Position numbers and translations under genes: made by a program
NCBI GenBank assembly: GCA_963824085.1
Contig: CAWGNT010000022.1
Location: 1-64,000, forward strand
Direction: 5' to 3'
DNA from: JARRNE01 sp963824085
GTDB lineage: Bacteria > Pseudomonadota > Gammaproteobacteria > Chromatiales > Chromatiaceae
Length of the DNA: 64,000 bases
Part shown: positions 34,955 through 43,741 of the stretch, in pieces
Numbering within the stretch: the first letter of the stretch is position 1
How the letters are laid out: every line of letters begins with the position of its first letter
Notes under the pieces: model-generated
What the model was told of the DNA's origin: nothing
Seen by the model: only the letters and a program-made list of their open reading frames with translations
Database searches by the model: none

Positions 34955-37900
34955 ATGTCGTCGCCGTCCCGTGATCAAGCCAAGCGCTTATACACTGCCG
35001 GAGTTCAAGCCTTGTTGGACGGGTTTCGCGCGGACGCGCAGAACGACGTCCCGGAGACGGTCCAGAAGGCGATCCATGTCGCCCGCACGCTCCAGCAGCG
35101 GGCATCTGAGGTCCAGACCGCGCAGGAGAGGCGGCAGCAGGACGAGCTCGAGCGCATCATGCGGAGCCCCCACGACAAGGCGACCCTGGTGCAGATCACC
35201 GATCAGGCCCTGCGCGCGCGACGCGCCCCGCGGGCGGCGGACCAGCTCATTCACATCCTGGATGTGCAGGGGATTCCGCGCTTCTTCTCAGCGCTCGACA
35301 AGGCGCTGCTTCAGGGATTCCGCTCCTTCGGCAGCTACCTACCGGGTGTGGTGATGCCCATGGTCCAAGAGAAGCTGCGCGAGGAGACGGCCAACGTCAT
35401 CCTGCCGGCCGAGGACGAGCACCTGCTCCCTCATCTGCGGGCGCGCCGGGATGCGGGGGTGCGGATGAACCTCAACCTCCTCGGCGAGGCGATGCTCGGC
35501 GAGAAGGCGGTGGAGCAGCGCCTCGAGACGTACCTGGAGCTCTTGCAACGTCTAGAGATCGAGTGCATCTCGGTCAAGATATCGACCATCTACTCCCAGA
35601 TCTCACCCCTCGCCTGGGACGAGACCATTGCCGTCCTGTGCGACCGCCTGGAGCTTCTGTACCGGGAGGCCGCCCGCTTGCGGTTTGTCCGTGCCGACGG
35701 CAGCGAGGTGCCGAAGTTCGTCTACCTGGACATGGAAGAGTACCGGGACATGCGCATCACGGCGGAGGCATTCATGCGCACGCTCGACCGCCCGGGCCTC
35801 GAACGGGTTGACGCCGGGATCGCCCTCCAGGCGTATCTGCCTGACGCCTACGCCGTGCAGCAGCGGATCAGCATTTGGGCCAGGGCGCGGGTGCAGGCGG
35901 GAGGCTCCCCAGTCACGATCCGCCTGGTCAAAGGCGCCAACATGGAGATGGAGCGAGTCGACGCGGCGCTGCACGGCTGGCCGCTGGCTCCTTTCCAGAC
36001 CAAGGCGGAGACGGACGCCAACTACAAGCGGATGCTGCACTTAGGTCTGCAGAACGAGAACATCGCCGCGGTGCGCCTGGGGCTCGCCTCGCACAACCTC
36101 TTCGACGTGGCCTACGGACTCGTCCTGGCACACGAGCTGGGTGTGCTCGACCGGATCCAAGTCGAGATGCTCGAAGGCATGGCGAACCACCAGCGCCGCG
36201 CGCTGAGCGAGGTCGTGGACAACGTTTTGCTCTACGCCCCTGCCACCCGCCGCGAGCACTTCGTGCACGCCATCGGCTATCTGGTACGGCGGTTGGATGA
36301 GAACACAGGCCCGGACAACTACCTGAGCCATGCCTTTAAGCTTCAGGTCGACAGCGACGCCTGGCGACACCTCGCGAACCGGTTCGTTGCCTCTTTCCGG
36401 CTGCTGGAGTCGCTCCGCGACGGGCCGCGCCGCACGCAGGACCGGCGGCGGTCAGCGCAACGGCCGGTCGCCGAGGATCTGAGCTTGGATGGCTTCGCGA
36501 ACGAGCCCGATACGGATTTCTCGCTGCCCGCCAACCTCGAGTGGGCGCGGCAGATCATCGCACGTTGGCGCCCGCGCTGCGCCGATCGGGCCGCCGATAT
36601 CCCGCTGGTGATCGCCGCTCGGGAGATTCGGGACGGGAGGGAGCTCCGCAGCTGCCTCGACCCCTCGTGTTCAGGTACTGTCGTCGGCCGTTACCGCGAG
36701 GCGTGCGAGGCGGACCTCGCCGAGGCGGTGGATTGTGCACGAGCGGACCGCGCCGGCTGGCGCTCCCTGACGCCGGAACGGCGCGCCGCCGTTCTGGGCG
36801 GCGTCGCCCAGGTCTTTCGCGCGCGGCGCGCCGAGCTGATGGGCGCCGCCATGGCCGACGGCGGCAAGACCTTCCCCGAGTCAGACCCCGAGGTCTCGGA
36901 AGCCATCGACTTCCTCGAGCTCTACCGGCGCAGCGCCCTCTTCTTTCAGCGCATGCCAACGCTGAGCGCACGACCAAAGGGTGTGGTCGCGGTGACCCCA
37001 CCCTGGAATTTCCCCATCGCTATCCCCGCGGGCGGTGTGGCCGCCGCCCTGGCGGCGGGCAACTGCGTGATCCTGAAGCCGGCCTCGGACACCGTGCTGG
37101 TGGCCTGGGAGGTCGCCAAGTGCTTCTGGGACGGCGGCGTACCCCGCGAGGCGCTGCAGTTCATGCCCTGTGCAGGAAGCGGCGTAGGGGCCAAGCTTGC
37201 GGCACACCCCGGGGTCGATGCCGTCATTCTCACCGGCAGCACCGAGACGGCGCTGCGAATGCTCGCGGTACGCCCCGACATGAATCTGCTGGCGGAGACC
37301 GGCGGCAAGGATGCGACGATCGTCACCGGCTTGGGTGACCGCGACCAGGCCATCAACCATGTGCTCCACTCGGCGTTCAGCCACAGCGGCCAGAAATGCT
37401 CCGCCACCTCGCTGCTTATCCTGGAGGCGGAGGTCTACGACGATCCCGGCTTTCGGGAGGCGCTCTGCGATGCGGTCGAGAGCCTGCCGGTCGGCCCCGC
37501 CTGGGAGCGGAGCACCCGCATCGGTCCGGTCATTCGCCCGCCGCGCGGTGCCCTGGAGCGTGGCCTGAAGGAGCTCGAGCCAGGCGAGCGGTGGGCGGTC
37601 ATGCCAAAGCGGCACGCGCACAACCCCCAGCTCTGGTCCCCGGGGGTCAAGTGGGACGTCCAGCCTGGCGGGTTCACCCACACCACCGAGCTTTTCGGCC
37701 CCGTGCTGGGGGTCATGCGGGCGCGGGACCTGGAGGAGGCTATTGATCTGGTCAACCAAACCGGCTACGGGCTGACCTCGGGCATCGAGAGTCTGGACGA
37801 GCGGGAGCAGGAGACCTGGAGCGCACGCATTCGGGCCGGGAACCTGTACATCAACCGGGTGACCACGGGCGCGGTGGTGCTGCGCCAGCCTTTCGGCGGG

Positions 37901-38671
37901 ATGGGCAAGTCAGCCTTTGGTCCGGGCATCAAGGCCGGCGGCCCCAATTATGTCGCGCAGCTCATGGATTTCGAGGGTCGTGCGCCCGCGGTCCCTCACC
38001 ACGATGGCACCGCGCCTGAGGAGATGGAGGTCTCGGCCCCCTTGCTGGCGGGACTCGTCGAGCATTTGCGCGCGGAGCGCAGGCGCACCCCGGGGGTACG
38101 GCAGGAGGAAACAGACCGGGTGCTAGCGGCCATTGCCAGCTACCAGCGCGCGGTGAACGCGGAGTTTGGGCGCGAGCATGATCACTTCCGGCTCGTCGGC
38201 CAGGACAACATCCGCCGCTACCTCCCGATCCGGGAGATCCGGATTCGCCTGCATGACGACGACGGCTTCTTCGATCTGGTCGCGCGGATTGCGGCGGCGC
38301 GCACCGTCGGCTGCCGAATCACGCTGAGTGTGTCGCCTGGCGGCTCGGCGGTCGTCCTCGCCCGGTTCGCGGCGGCCGTCGAGGACTGGAGAGATGAGCT
38401 TGCAATCGTCACCGAGGACGACGCGACGCTCGCAGAGGTTATCCGCAATCATCAGACTGAACGGGTGCGTTATGCGGCCCCTGAGCGTGTCCCCTTGGCG
38501 ATCCGCTCGGCCGCTCGCGACTCCGGCATCTACCTGGCGGCCCGGCCTGTGGTCGCCGAGGGCCGGGTCGAACTTCTGTGGTATCTGCGCGAGCAAAGCC
38601 TCAGCTGCGATTACCACCGCTACGGCAACCTCGGCGAGCGGAGCTTGGAGCGCTGTGCCCCCGTTTCATGA
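34955..38671 (+). CDS. putA: bifunctional proline dehydrogenase / glutamate semialdehyde dehydrogenase PutA
   Basis: 1238-residue PutA that oxidises proline to glutamate in two steps. The proline dehydrogenase barrel (residues about 150-430) shows FVYLDMEEYRDMRITAEAF and RLVKGANMEMERVDAALHGW; the aldehyde dehydrogenase (about 520-980) shows GVVAVTPPWNFPIAIPAGGV, LLAETGGKDATIV with the general base Glu near 781, and HSGQKCSATSLL with catalytic Cys815. The C-terminal 200 residues are the extra domain of long PutAs. There is no N-terminal ribbon-helix-helix, so it is not an autorepressor like the E. coli enzyme. Membrane-associated via its flavin domain; electrons go to quinone. Intact and monocistronic. 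Confidence 0.95.
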   Translation: MSSPSRDQAKRLYTAGVQALLDGFRADAQNDVPETVQKAIHVARTLQQRASEVQTAQERRQQDELERIMRSPHDKATLVQITDQALRARRAPRAADQLIHILDVQGIPRFFSALDKALLQGFRSFGSYLPGVVMPMVQEKLREETANVILPAEDEHLLPHLRARRDAGVRMNLNLLGEAMLGEKAVEQRLETYLELLQRLEIECISVKISTIYSQISPLAWDETIAVLCDRLELLYREAARLRFVRADGSEVPKFVYLDMEEYRDMRITAEAFMRTLDRPGLERVDAGIALQAYLPDAYAVQQRISIWARARVQAGGSPVTIRLVKGANMEMERVDAALHGWPLAPFQTKAETDANYKRMLHLGLQNENIAAVRLGLASHNLFDVAYGLVLAHELGVLDRIQVEMLEGMANHQRRALSEVVDNVLLYAPATRREHFVHAIGYLVRRLDENTGPDNYLSHAFKLQVDSDAWRHLANRFVASFRLLESLRDGPRRTQDRRRSAQRPVAEDLSLDGFANEPDTDFSLPANLEWARQIIARWRPRCADRAADIPLVIAAREIRDGRELRSCLDPSCSGTVVGRYREACEADLAEAVDCARADRAGWRSLTPERRAAVLGGVAQVFRARRAELMGAAMADGGKTFPESDPEVSEAIDFLELYRRSALFFQRMPTLSARPKGVVAVTPPWNFPIAIPAGGVAAALAAGNCVILKPASDTVLVAWEVAKCFWDGGVPREALQFMPCAGSGVGAKLAAHPGVDAVILTGSTETALRMLAVRPDMNLLAETGGKDATIVTGLGDRDQAINHVLHSAFSHSGQKCSATSLLILEAEVYDDPGFREALCDAVESLPVGPAWERSTRIGPVIRPPRGALERGLKELEPGERWAVMPKRHAHNPQLWSPGVKWDVQPGGFTHTTELFGPVLGVMRARDLEEAIDLVNQTGYGLTSGIESLDEREQETWSARIRAGNLYINRVTTGAVVLRQPFGGMGKSAFGPGIKAGGPNYVAQLMDFEGRAPAVPHHDGTAPEEMEVSAPLLAGLVEHLRAERRRTPGVRQEETDRVLAAIASYQRAVNAEFGREHDHFRLVGQDNIRRYLPIREIRIRLHDDDGFFDLVARIAAARTVGCRITLSVSPGGSAVVLARFAAAVEDWRDELAIVTEDDATLAEVIRNHQTERVRYAAPERVPLAIRSAARDSGIYLAARPVVAEGRVELLWYLREQSLSCDYHRYGNLGERSLERCAPVS

Positions 38672-39427
38672 CCGGTGGCGCGGCTCAGTTCATGTGAACT
38701 GCCCGCGAACAGATTTTCGCCGACGCGATGGGGGATCCTCGGCCTACCCCGTCCGGATGCCCGCCAGCAGCAGATCCTCGACGCCCTCGGGGTGACGCTC
38801 GTCGCCCCTTAGACCCGCCCGCTTTAGCCAGGCAGTGCGCCTTGGCTATTCTCATACGCGACTGATTCCACTGCTGTTCTTGCGGAAACGTCGCTGGCGT
38901 AGAGGCGGAAGATAAGCCAGACAATCCAGCCATGGCATCACCTGGCTGTGAACCGTCGCGCGGCGCCGATCGTGAACGGTCAGACGATGGCGACATAAGA
39001 GCTCCCGGTGGGCACATCGGCTTGACAGTTGGCAGCAGAGACGGGCTCTCCTCATTGTGACCTAGACAAACGCCAGGTTTTTCCCCAACACCAAGGACGA
39101 CGGCCATGAATGAAGAGACCGAAATCCTTGAGTCTTACCGCCCCGGCAGCCGCCTGCATGCGTTCATCAACAATCCGGTCACGGAATGTATGGACGAAGG
39201 CTGAATTGTCGCGGAGGCTAAGGAAGGAACCTTCAACAGCGCGTCCCGAGAGGGGCCGGAAGCCCCTCGAAGGATTGAGGTGCGACTTGCAAGATTGGCG
39301 CGCCCCACCGTGCTGGGACTGCTTCCAACTCACATGATGGGCCGCAGTGATAGACGCCGGTCTCATCACGACGCCGGGGTTGACCCGACCTGGCGGTGGG
39401 CCAGGCCAGCGACCGACGCACTGCCCC
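38672..39427. other. 750 bases without a firm gene
   Basis: At about 38715-38811 a plus-strand reading ends ARQQQILDALGVTLVAP, which resembles transposase C-termini, but it is too short to assign. A 32-codon reading at 39106-39204 (MNEETEILESYRPGSRLHAF) has a ribosome-site-like AAGGACG but no family. A hairpin TAGCCAGGC/GCGCCTTGGCTA lies at about 38824-38846. Confidence 0.35.
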
Positions 39428-40381
39428 CTACTTCACGGGCTGCCTCTCTCTGCCAAGGTGCGTGGGATGGTTGCCTCGCCAACGCGCTATTGCGCCAGGG
39501 AGTTTCGCCAGGGACTCGACGACCACAATCCCGCGATCCGGGCGGGCCGAACGCACCGCGCCCTCACCGCCGACCCATATCTCCACGTTGTCCGGCAGCA
39601 TCTCCCTGAGCTGAGCCAGCGCAGGAGCGACCGCGCGGGCGGGGAAGTTGGCGCTGAACGATAAGGCCACGATGTCGATCGCCCTAACCTCCGCGGCGCT
39701 GCGGATATCCTGAAGCGGTGTCTGTGTGCCCAGGGACAGGCAGTACGCCGTCTCCAGCGAGGCCAGGGCTGCAACCATCAGCAACCCCAACCCATGGAGC
39801 TCGCCCGGCAAGGTAGTGAGGAGGATGCGCGGCTGTCCCAGGGGGTCGTTGAGCTCGTCGACGATGCCGCGGAGCGTGCCCTGGACGATCTCGGAAAAGA
39901 GGTGCTCCTCATGGATGTCCAGCTCACCGCGAGCCCAGGCTTCGCCGATGCGTCGTATCAGAGTAGCGAGTTTATCCTGGACAAAAGTCTGTAACCCGTC
40001 TCCCCGCAGGAGTCGATTGAGGCTCTGGCGCAGTACCGGCGCGTCATGCGCCCGCAGGGCTTGCAGGAAGGTCTCGCCGAGCTCGTCCGGCTCCTCCGCG
40101 GCAGACCGCGATTGTCGGCTCTCGGCGAGATCGGCCAGAACCTCTGGTCTCTGCGCGACGACCTGTGAGGGGCGCATGCCAGAGTCCAAGAGCCGCTTGA
40201 TGAGGCGGAGCCTGGCCACCTGATCGGCAGGATAGACACGCTCACCAGAGCCATCGCGCTCTGGCACGGGAAATCCATAACGGGTCTCCCACTTACGCAG
40301 GACATCCTTGGAGAGTCCGGTTTCCCGCTCTACGACGCCGATCGGCACGAGCGTGCCGACCTGGATATCCTGACTCGACAT
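39428..40381 (-). CDS. litR: LitR/CarH-type MerR regulator with B12-binding domain
   Basis: 317-residue light-sensing repressor candidate. Residues about 10-80 are a MerR helix-turn-helix (IGVVERETGLSKDVLRKWET, RYGFPVPERDGSGERVYPAD). Residues about 90-180 are the helical cap, with IHEEHLFSEIVQG corresponding to the conserved E/H region, and residues 185-300 form the Rossmann-like cobalamin domain with the lower-ligand loop PGELHGLGLL (His196). In CarH/LitR proteins adenosylcobalamin holds a DNA-binding tetramer that light breaks. The gene is divergent from the lipid operon, and two matched palindromes lie between the start codons. Confidence 0.88.
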   Translation of the reverse strand: MSSQDIQVGTLVPIGVVERETGLSKDVLRKWETRYGFPVPERDGSGERVYPADQVARLRLIKRLLDSGMRPSQVVAQRPEVLADLAESRQSRSAAEEPDELGETFLQALRAHDAPVLRQSLNRLLRGDGLQTFVQDKLATLIRRIGEAWARGELDIHEEHLFSEIVQGTLRGIVDELNDPLGQPRILLTTLPGELHGLGLLMVAALASLETAYCLSLGTQTPLQDIRSAAEVRAIDIVALSFSANFPARAVAPALAQLREMLPDNVEIWVGGEGAVRSARPDRGIVVVESLAKLPGAIARWRGNHPTHLGRERQPVK

Positions 40382-40390
40382 ATTGCGTTG

Positions 40391-40401
40391 TGTCCTGGAC
40401 A
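40391..40401. promoter_or_regulatory. putative LitR operator 1
   Basis: TGTCCTGGACA, a perfect 5+1+5 palindrome 10 bases upstream of litR's start codon and just before the -35 of the divergent promoter. Its flanks extend identity with operator 2: GTGTCCTGGACA is the exact complement of TGTCCAGGACAC at 40454-40465. Confidence 0.7.
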
Positions 40402-40407
40402 GAATAC

Positions 40408-40436
40408 TTGACGAAGCCAGTCAGCGGCCATATCTT
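40408..40436 (+). promoter_or_regulatory. sigma-70-type promoter of the litR-linked operon
   Basis: TTGACG (40408-40413), 17 bases, TATCTT (40431-40436). Transcription would start near 40443, between the two palindromes, so a repressor bound to either would block it. Confidence 0.6.
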
Positions 40437-40453
40437 AGCCGCACACGCTAATT

Positions 40454-40464
40454 TGTCCAGGACA
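40454..40464. promoter_or_regulatory. putative LitR operator 2
   Basis: TGTCCAGGACA, the same palindrome with the centre base complemented. It lies about 11 bases after the predicted transcription start and three bases before the first ATG of the operon, overlapping its ribosome site (AGGACA). Confidence 0.7.
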
Positions 40465-40466
40465 CC

Positions 40467-40766
40467 ATGATGCAGACTGTCCGTTCTCGCGTATGCCACA
40501 GATCCGCTCTGATGGAGCTTGCCAGCCTGCTCCTGGTGCTGGCGGCCGTCGTCTACGCCCAGCGCGCTCAAGCCGAGAGCTGTCCCGAGCTCCTTCAGGA
40601 CAGCCCCATCGATCGCAGTGTCGAGCGGGTCCTCTCATTCGATTCGGGCGTGCTGCTTGGTGACTCGCATATGGTCGAGGAGCTGCAGAAGATGCTCGAC
40701 GCGCCCGATGCGACTGTGGGTGCTGCGCCCCGGACCGTAAGCGACACAGAGCGCGTCAGCGCCTAG
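40467..40766 (+). CDS. small secreted hypothetical protein, first gene of the litR-linked operon
   Basis: 99-residue protein with a signal peptide (MELASLLLVLAAVVYAQRAQ, cleavage near AQA-ES) and a short mature part (CPELLQDSPIDRSVERVLSF, DSHMVEELQKMLDAP). Consecutive ATGs at 40467 and 40470 are both possible. No family recognised. Its start lies at operator 2, and the next gene begins 17 bases after its stop. Confidence 0.6.
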   Translation: MMQTVRSRVCHRSALMELASLLLVLAAVVYAQRAQAESCPELLQDSPIDRSVERVLSFDSGVLLGDSHMVEELQKMLDAPDATVGAAPRTVSDTERVSA

Positions 40767-40783
40767 GCCAGGGAGAAGAACCG

Positions 40784-41839
40784 ATGGGCGGTGCAGAGAA
40801 ATTCGCAATCGATTGGGTGGAGCAGGGCCTGGTGCCCGACCTGGTCGTTCGCCAGGGCATCAAGCGCCTTTGTCGGCGTCGGTTGGACGAGATTGCCGCT
40901 TGCGACTGCGAGTCGGCGATAGACGGCCTCAATGCCTTTGTCAGCGCCATGGATGTGGCGCAGGTAGCCCTCATGCCGGAGCGCGCCAACGACCAGCACT
41001 ACGAGCTGCCGGCGGCCTTCTTCGAGCGGGTTCTGGGGCAGCGGCGCAAGTACAGCTGCTGCTACTGGCCGAACGGCGTTACAGACCTGGACGCGGCCGA
41101 GGAGGCGGCGCTGCGTCTGACTTGCGAGCGTGCGGGCCTCGCTGATGGGCAGTCCATTCTCGAGCTGGGCTGCGGCTGGGGAAGCTTGTCACTTTGGATG
41201 GCAGAGCGTTACCCGAGCGCCCGTATCTCGGCCGTCTCCAATTCCAGCTCCCAACGCCACTACATCGAGTTGACCGCGGCCGAGCGCGGCTTGACGAACC
41301 TGTCGGTTGTGACCGCCGATATGAACGAATTCCATAGCGCCGACCGTTTCGATCGCGTCGTCTCCGTGGAAATGTTCGAGCACATGCGCAACTGGCGGGC
41401 CCTGTTCCAGCGGATCAATCAGTGGTTGAGGCCCGGCGGGCGGTTCTTCCTGCACGTCTTCTGCCACCGAGACACGCCTTATCTGTTCCAGGAACGAAGC
41501 GGGGACGATTGGATGAGTCGGCACTTCTTCAGCGGCGGCATGATGCCCAGCGATGGTTTGGCGTTGCGGTTTCAAGACCGACTCACCCTGAAGCAGCAAT
41601 GGCGCTGGTCCGGATTGCACTACGAGAAGACGGCGAATGCTTGGCTGGCGACCATGGATCGCCGGCGGGAGGCCATTCTGCCGATCCTCTCCGAGACCTA
41701 CGGCAACGACCAAGCCGCTCTTTGGTGGCAACGCTGGCGGCTGTTCTTCATGGCGTGCGCCGAGACCTTCGCCTATGACGCGGGCGAACGGTGGTGGGTC
41801 AGCCACTACCTGTTCGAGCGGCGGGAGGCGCAGCGCTGA
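40784..41839 (+). CDS. CFA-like SAM-dependent methyltransferase (first copy)
   Basis: 351-residue methyltransferase of the cyclopropane-fatty-acyl-phospholipid synthase superfamily. Motif I is SILELGCGWGSLSLWMAERY; ISAVSNSSSQRHYIE, TADMNEFHSADRFDRVVSVE and MFEHMRNWRALFQRINQWLR follow the family order. The N-terminal region is short and divergent from true Cfa, closer to the N-methyltransferase-like branch. The likely substrate is an unsaturated acyl chain in phospholipid, or a related lipid. Start ATG 40784 follows AGGGAGAAG. The stop overlaps the next start (TGATG). Confidence 0.88.
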   Translation: MGGAEKFAIDWVEQGLVPDLVVRQGIKRLCRRRLDEIAACDCESAIDGLNAFVSAMDVAQVALMPERANDQHYELPAAFFERVLGQRRKYSCCYWPNGVTDLDAAEEAALRLTCERAGLADGQSILELGCGWGSLSLWMAERYPSARISAVSNSSSQRHYIELTAAERGLTNLSVVTADMNEFHSADRFDRVVSVEMFEHMRNWRALFQRINQWLRPGGRFFLHVFCHRDTPYLFQERSGDDWMSRHFFSGGMMPSDGLALRFQDRLTLKQQWRWSGLHYEKTANAWLATMDRRREAILPILSETYGNDQAALWWQRWRLFFMACAETFAYDAGERWWVSHYLFERREAQR

Positions 41840-42399
41840 TGCTGAGCAGCACCCTGACACAAGCTCCAGCAGTGCGGGAGCCTAGTTGGATCGCCAACCT
41901 GGTCCTGTTCCAGGTTGGGTGGTGGACCCTCGTCTTGACTGCAGCCCACGGTCAGCCGGGGCTAGGCATCGGGTTAGTCAGCCTGTCCCTAGCCTGGCAC
42001 CTCGCCGTTGCGCGAGCGCCTCTTGCCGAGGCGGCGCTGGTCGGGCTCACCGGTGTCGTTGGCCTCGTATCCGACAGCCTCTTGCTTGCGACCGGTTGGG
42101 TCGATTTTGCTGGCGGCGCGCTCGCCGGGCAGCTCGCCCCGCCGTGGATGGTCGCCCTCTGGGTCAACTTTGCCCTCACCCTGAACGTCGCCCTCCGGCC
42201 GCTACAAGCGCGGCCGCTGCTCGCGGCGGGACTCGGCTTAATTGGTGGACCCGCGGCCTACTGGGGCGGTGCCGAGCTGGGGGCCATGACCTTTTCGAAC
42301 GCCCCGGCGGCACTTGGCGCCTTGGCGGTCGAATGGGCGGTGTTGACGCCCCTGCTATTGGCCCTCGCGAGGGCCTTGGACGAGAGGTCTACATCATGA
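41839..42399 (+). CDS. DUF2878 membrane protein
   Basis: 186-residue integral membrane protein from ATG 41839, with about six hydrophobic segments (WIANLVLFQVGWWTLVLTAA, LGIGLVSLSLAWHLAVARA, ALVGLTGVVGLVSDSLLLA, PPWMVALWVNFALTLNVAL and two more). The FQVGWW and LVSDSLL blocks are characteristic of DUF2878. Function unknown; genes of this family regularly sit beside CFA-like methyltransferases and litR. ATGA overlap with DUF1295. An upstream in-frame extension lies inside the methyltransferase and is not used. Confidence 0.85.
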   Translation: MLSSTLTQAPAVREPSWIANLVLFQVGWWTLVLTAAHGQPGLGIGLVSLSLAWHLAVARAPLAEAALVGLTGVVGLVSDSLLLATGWVDFAGGALAGQLAPPWMVALWVNFALTLNVALRPLQARPLLAAGLGLIGGPAAYWGGAELGAMTFSNAPAALGALAVEWAVLTPLLLALARALDERSTS

Positions 42400-43211
42400 C
42401 TAGTCATTTCGTATGGGATACGGCGGTCACCGCCCTTGCTGCCATAACCGCCGCTGCCTTCGTGACCTGGGTCCTGAGCGTCGTGCGCCGGGATGTCAGC
42501 ATCGTCGATAGTCTGTGGGGAATCATGATTGCGCTGAGTGGGTGGACCTACGCCCTGACTGCGCCCCACGTCGGCCCGCGCACTGCGCTGGTGCTGCTCT
42601 TGGTTACGGTCTGGGCCGCTCGGCTTTCCTGGCACATCACGCGCCGAAATTGGGGTCATGGTGAAGACCGGCGCTACCAGGCGATCCGCGCCCGCAATGA
42701 GCCGAATTTCGAGCTCAAGAGCCTATACCTCGTCTTCGGACTCCAGGCGGTCTTGGCGTGGGTCGTCTCTCTTCCGCTGATGGCCGCCGTGGCAAGCGGC
42801 GCCCCGTTGGCTCCGGTTGGCCTGGTCGGCGCCGCGCTTTGGATGTTCGGGATCGCCTTTGAGGCCATCGCCGACCGGCAGCTCGTCCGATTCAAGGCCG
42901 ATCCGGCCAACGCCCGCCAAGTGATGGACCGCGGCCTCTGGCGCTACAGCCGTCACCCGAACTACTTCGGCGAATTCTGCGTCTGGTGGGGGGCTTGGCT
43001 GGTCGCCGCCAGTGCTGGCGGCGCCTGGACCATCGTCTCGCCCGTACTAATGACCGTGCTGTTGCTCAAGGTCTCGGGTGTGACGCTCTTGGAGAAGGAC
43101 ATCGGTTGGCGCCGCCCCGGTTACCTGGGCTACATCGGACGTACCAGTGCCTTCTTTCCCTGGCCTCCCCGCCGGGAGACACCCAAGCTCCACCGTCAGG
43201 TGACCCCATGA
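42396..43211 (+). CDS. DUF1295 membrane protein (steroid 5-alpha-reductase-like)
   Basis: 271-residue polytopic protein from ATG 42396. The C-terminal signature RGLWRYSRHPNYFGEFCVWW and the preceding FEAIADRQLVRFKADPAN are those of DUF1295, related to steroid 5-alpha reductases and isoprenylcysteine methyltransferases. VSIVDSLWGIMIALSG and RLSWHITRRNWGHGEDRRY are also typical. It could reduce or modify a lipid double bond using NADPH. Overlaps both neighbours by four bases. Confidence 0.88.
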   Translation: MTSHFVWDTAVTALAAITAAAFVTWVLSVVRRDVSIVDSLWGIMIALSGWTYALTAPHVGPRTALVLLLVTVWAARLSWHITRRNWGHGEDRRYQAIRARNEPNFELKSLYLVFGLQAVLAWVVSLPLMAAVASGAPLAPVGLVGAALWMFGIAFEAIADRQLVRFKADPANARQVMDRGLWRYSRHPNYFGEFCVWWGAWLVAASAGGAWTIVSPVLMTVLLLKVSGVTLLEKDIGWRRPGYLGYIGRTSAFFPWPPRRETPKLHRQVTP

Positions 43212-43741
43212 AGCGGCTGATTCCTTTGGCTTGCGCCGGGCTTCTCGCGGGCTGTCAGACGACCACGTCACCACCCATGGAGACGGTCGACCGCGTCGAT
43301 TTGCCCCGCTTCATGGGGAATTGGTACCTCATCGCGCATATTCCGACCTTCCCGGAGCGCAACGCCTACAACGCCGTTGAGTCCTACGCGCTCAACGCGA
43401 ACGGCAGCGTCGCCACGACCTTCACCTTCCGTGAGGGCAGCTTCGACGGCAAGGCGCGGCGAATGACGGCCACCGGGTACATCACCGACCGCAACACCAA
43501 TGCGACCTGGGGCATGCAGTTCATCTGGCCGTTCAAGGCAGATTACCGCATCACCTATCTGACGCCAGACTATGGCATCACCGTCATTGCGCGCCAGAAG
43601 CGCGACTACGTCTGGGTGATGGCCCGCAAGCCGCAGATCAGCGACGCCGAGCGCAAGGCCGTGGAGGCCCATATCGCGGGGCTCGGGTACGACCTGGGCG
43701 AGCTGCGGTATGTCCCCCAGCGCTGGGGGGCCGCGACATGA
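43208..43741 (+). CDS. lipocalin-family lipoprotein (Blc-like, first copy)
   Basis: 177-residue lipoprotein: MKRLIPLACAGLLAGCQTTT carries a lipobox (LAGC). The lipocalin signature RFMGNWYLIAHIPTFPER is followed by AYNAVESYALNANGS, TATGYITDRNTNATWGMQFI and DYVWVMARKPQISDAE. Blc-type outer-membrane lipocalins bind fatty acids and lysophospholipids, fitting a lipid-remodelling operon. ATG 43208 overlaps the DUF1295 stop; its stop overlaps the flavoprotein start. A second lipocalin gene follows the operon at 50948. Confidence 0.9.
   Translation: MKRLIPLACAGLLAGCQTTTSPPMETVDRVDLPRFMGNWYLIAHIPTFPERNAYNAVESYALNANGSVATTFTFREGSFDGKARRMTATGYITDRNTNATWGMQFIWPFKADYRITYLTPDYGITVIARQKRDYVWVMARKPQISDAERKAVEAHIAGLGYDLGELRYVPQRWGAAT

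Noticed and set aside
38715..38811. Transposase C-terminus (ARQQQILDALGVTLVAP)
   Set aside because: About 30 residues only; resemblance to several IS families is too short to support a feature.
39106..39204. Small gene MNEETEILESYRPGSRLHAF
   Set aside because: Plausible start signal but 32 codons, no family and no conservation data; mentioned only in the gap entry.
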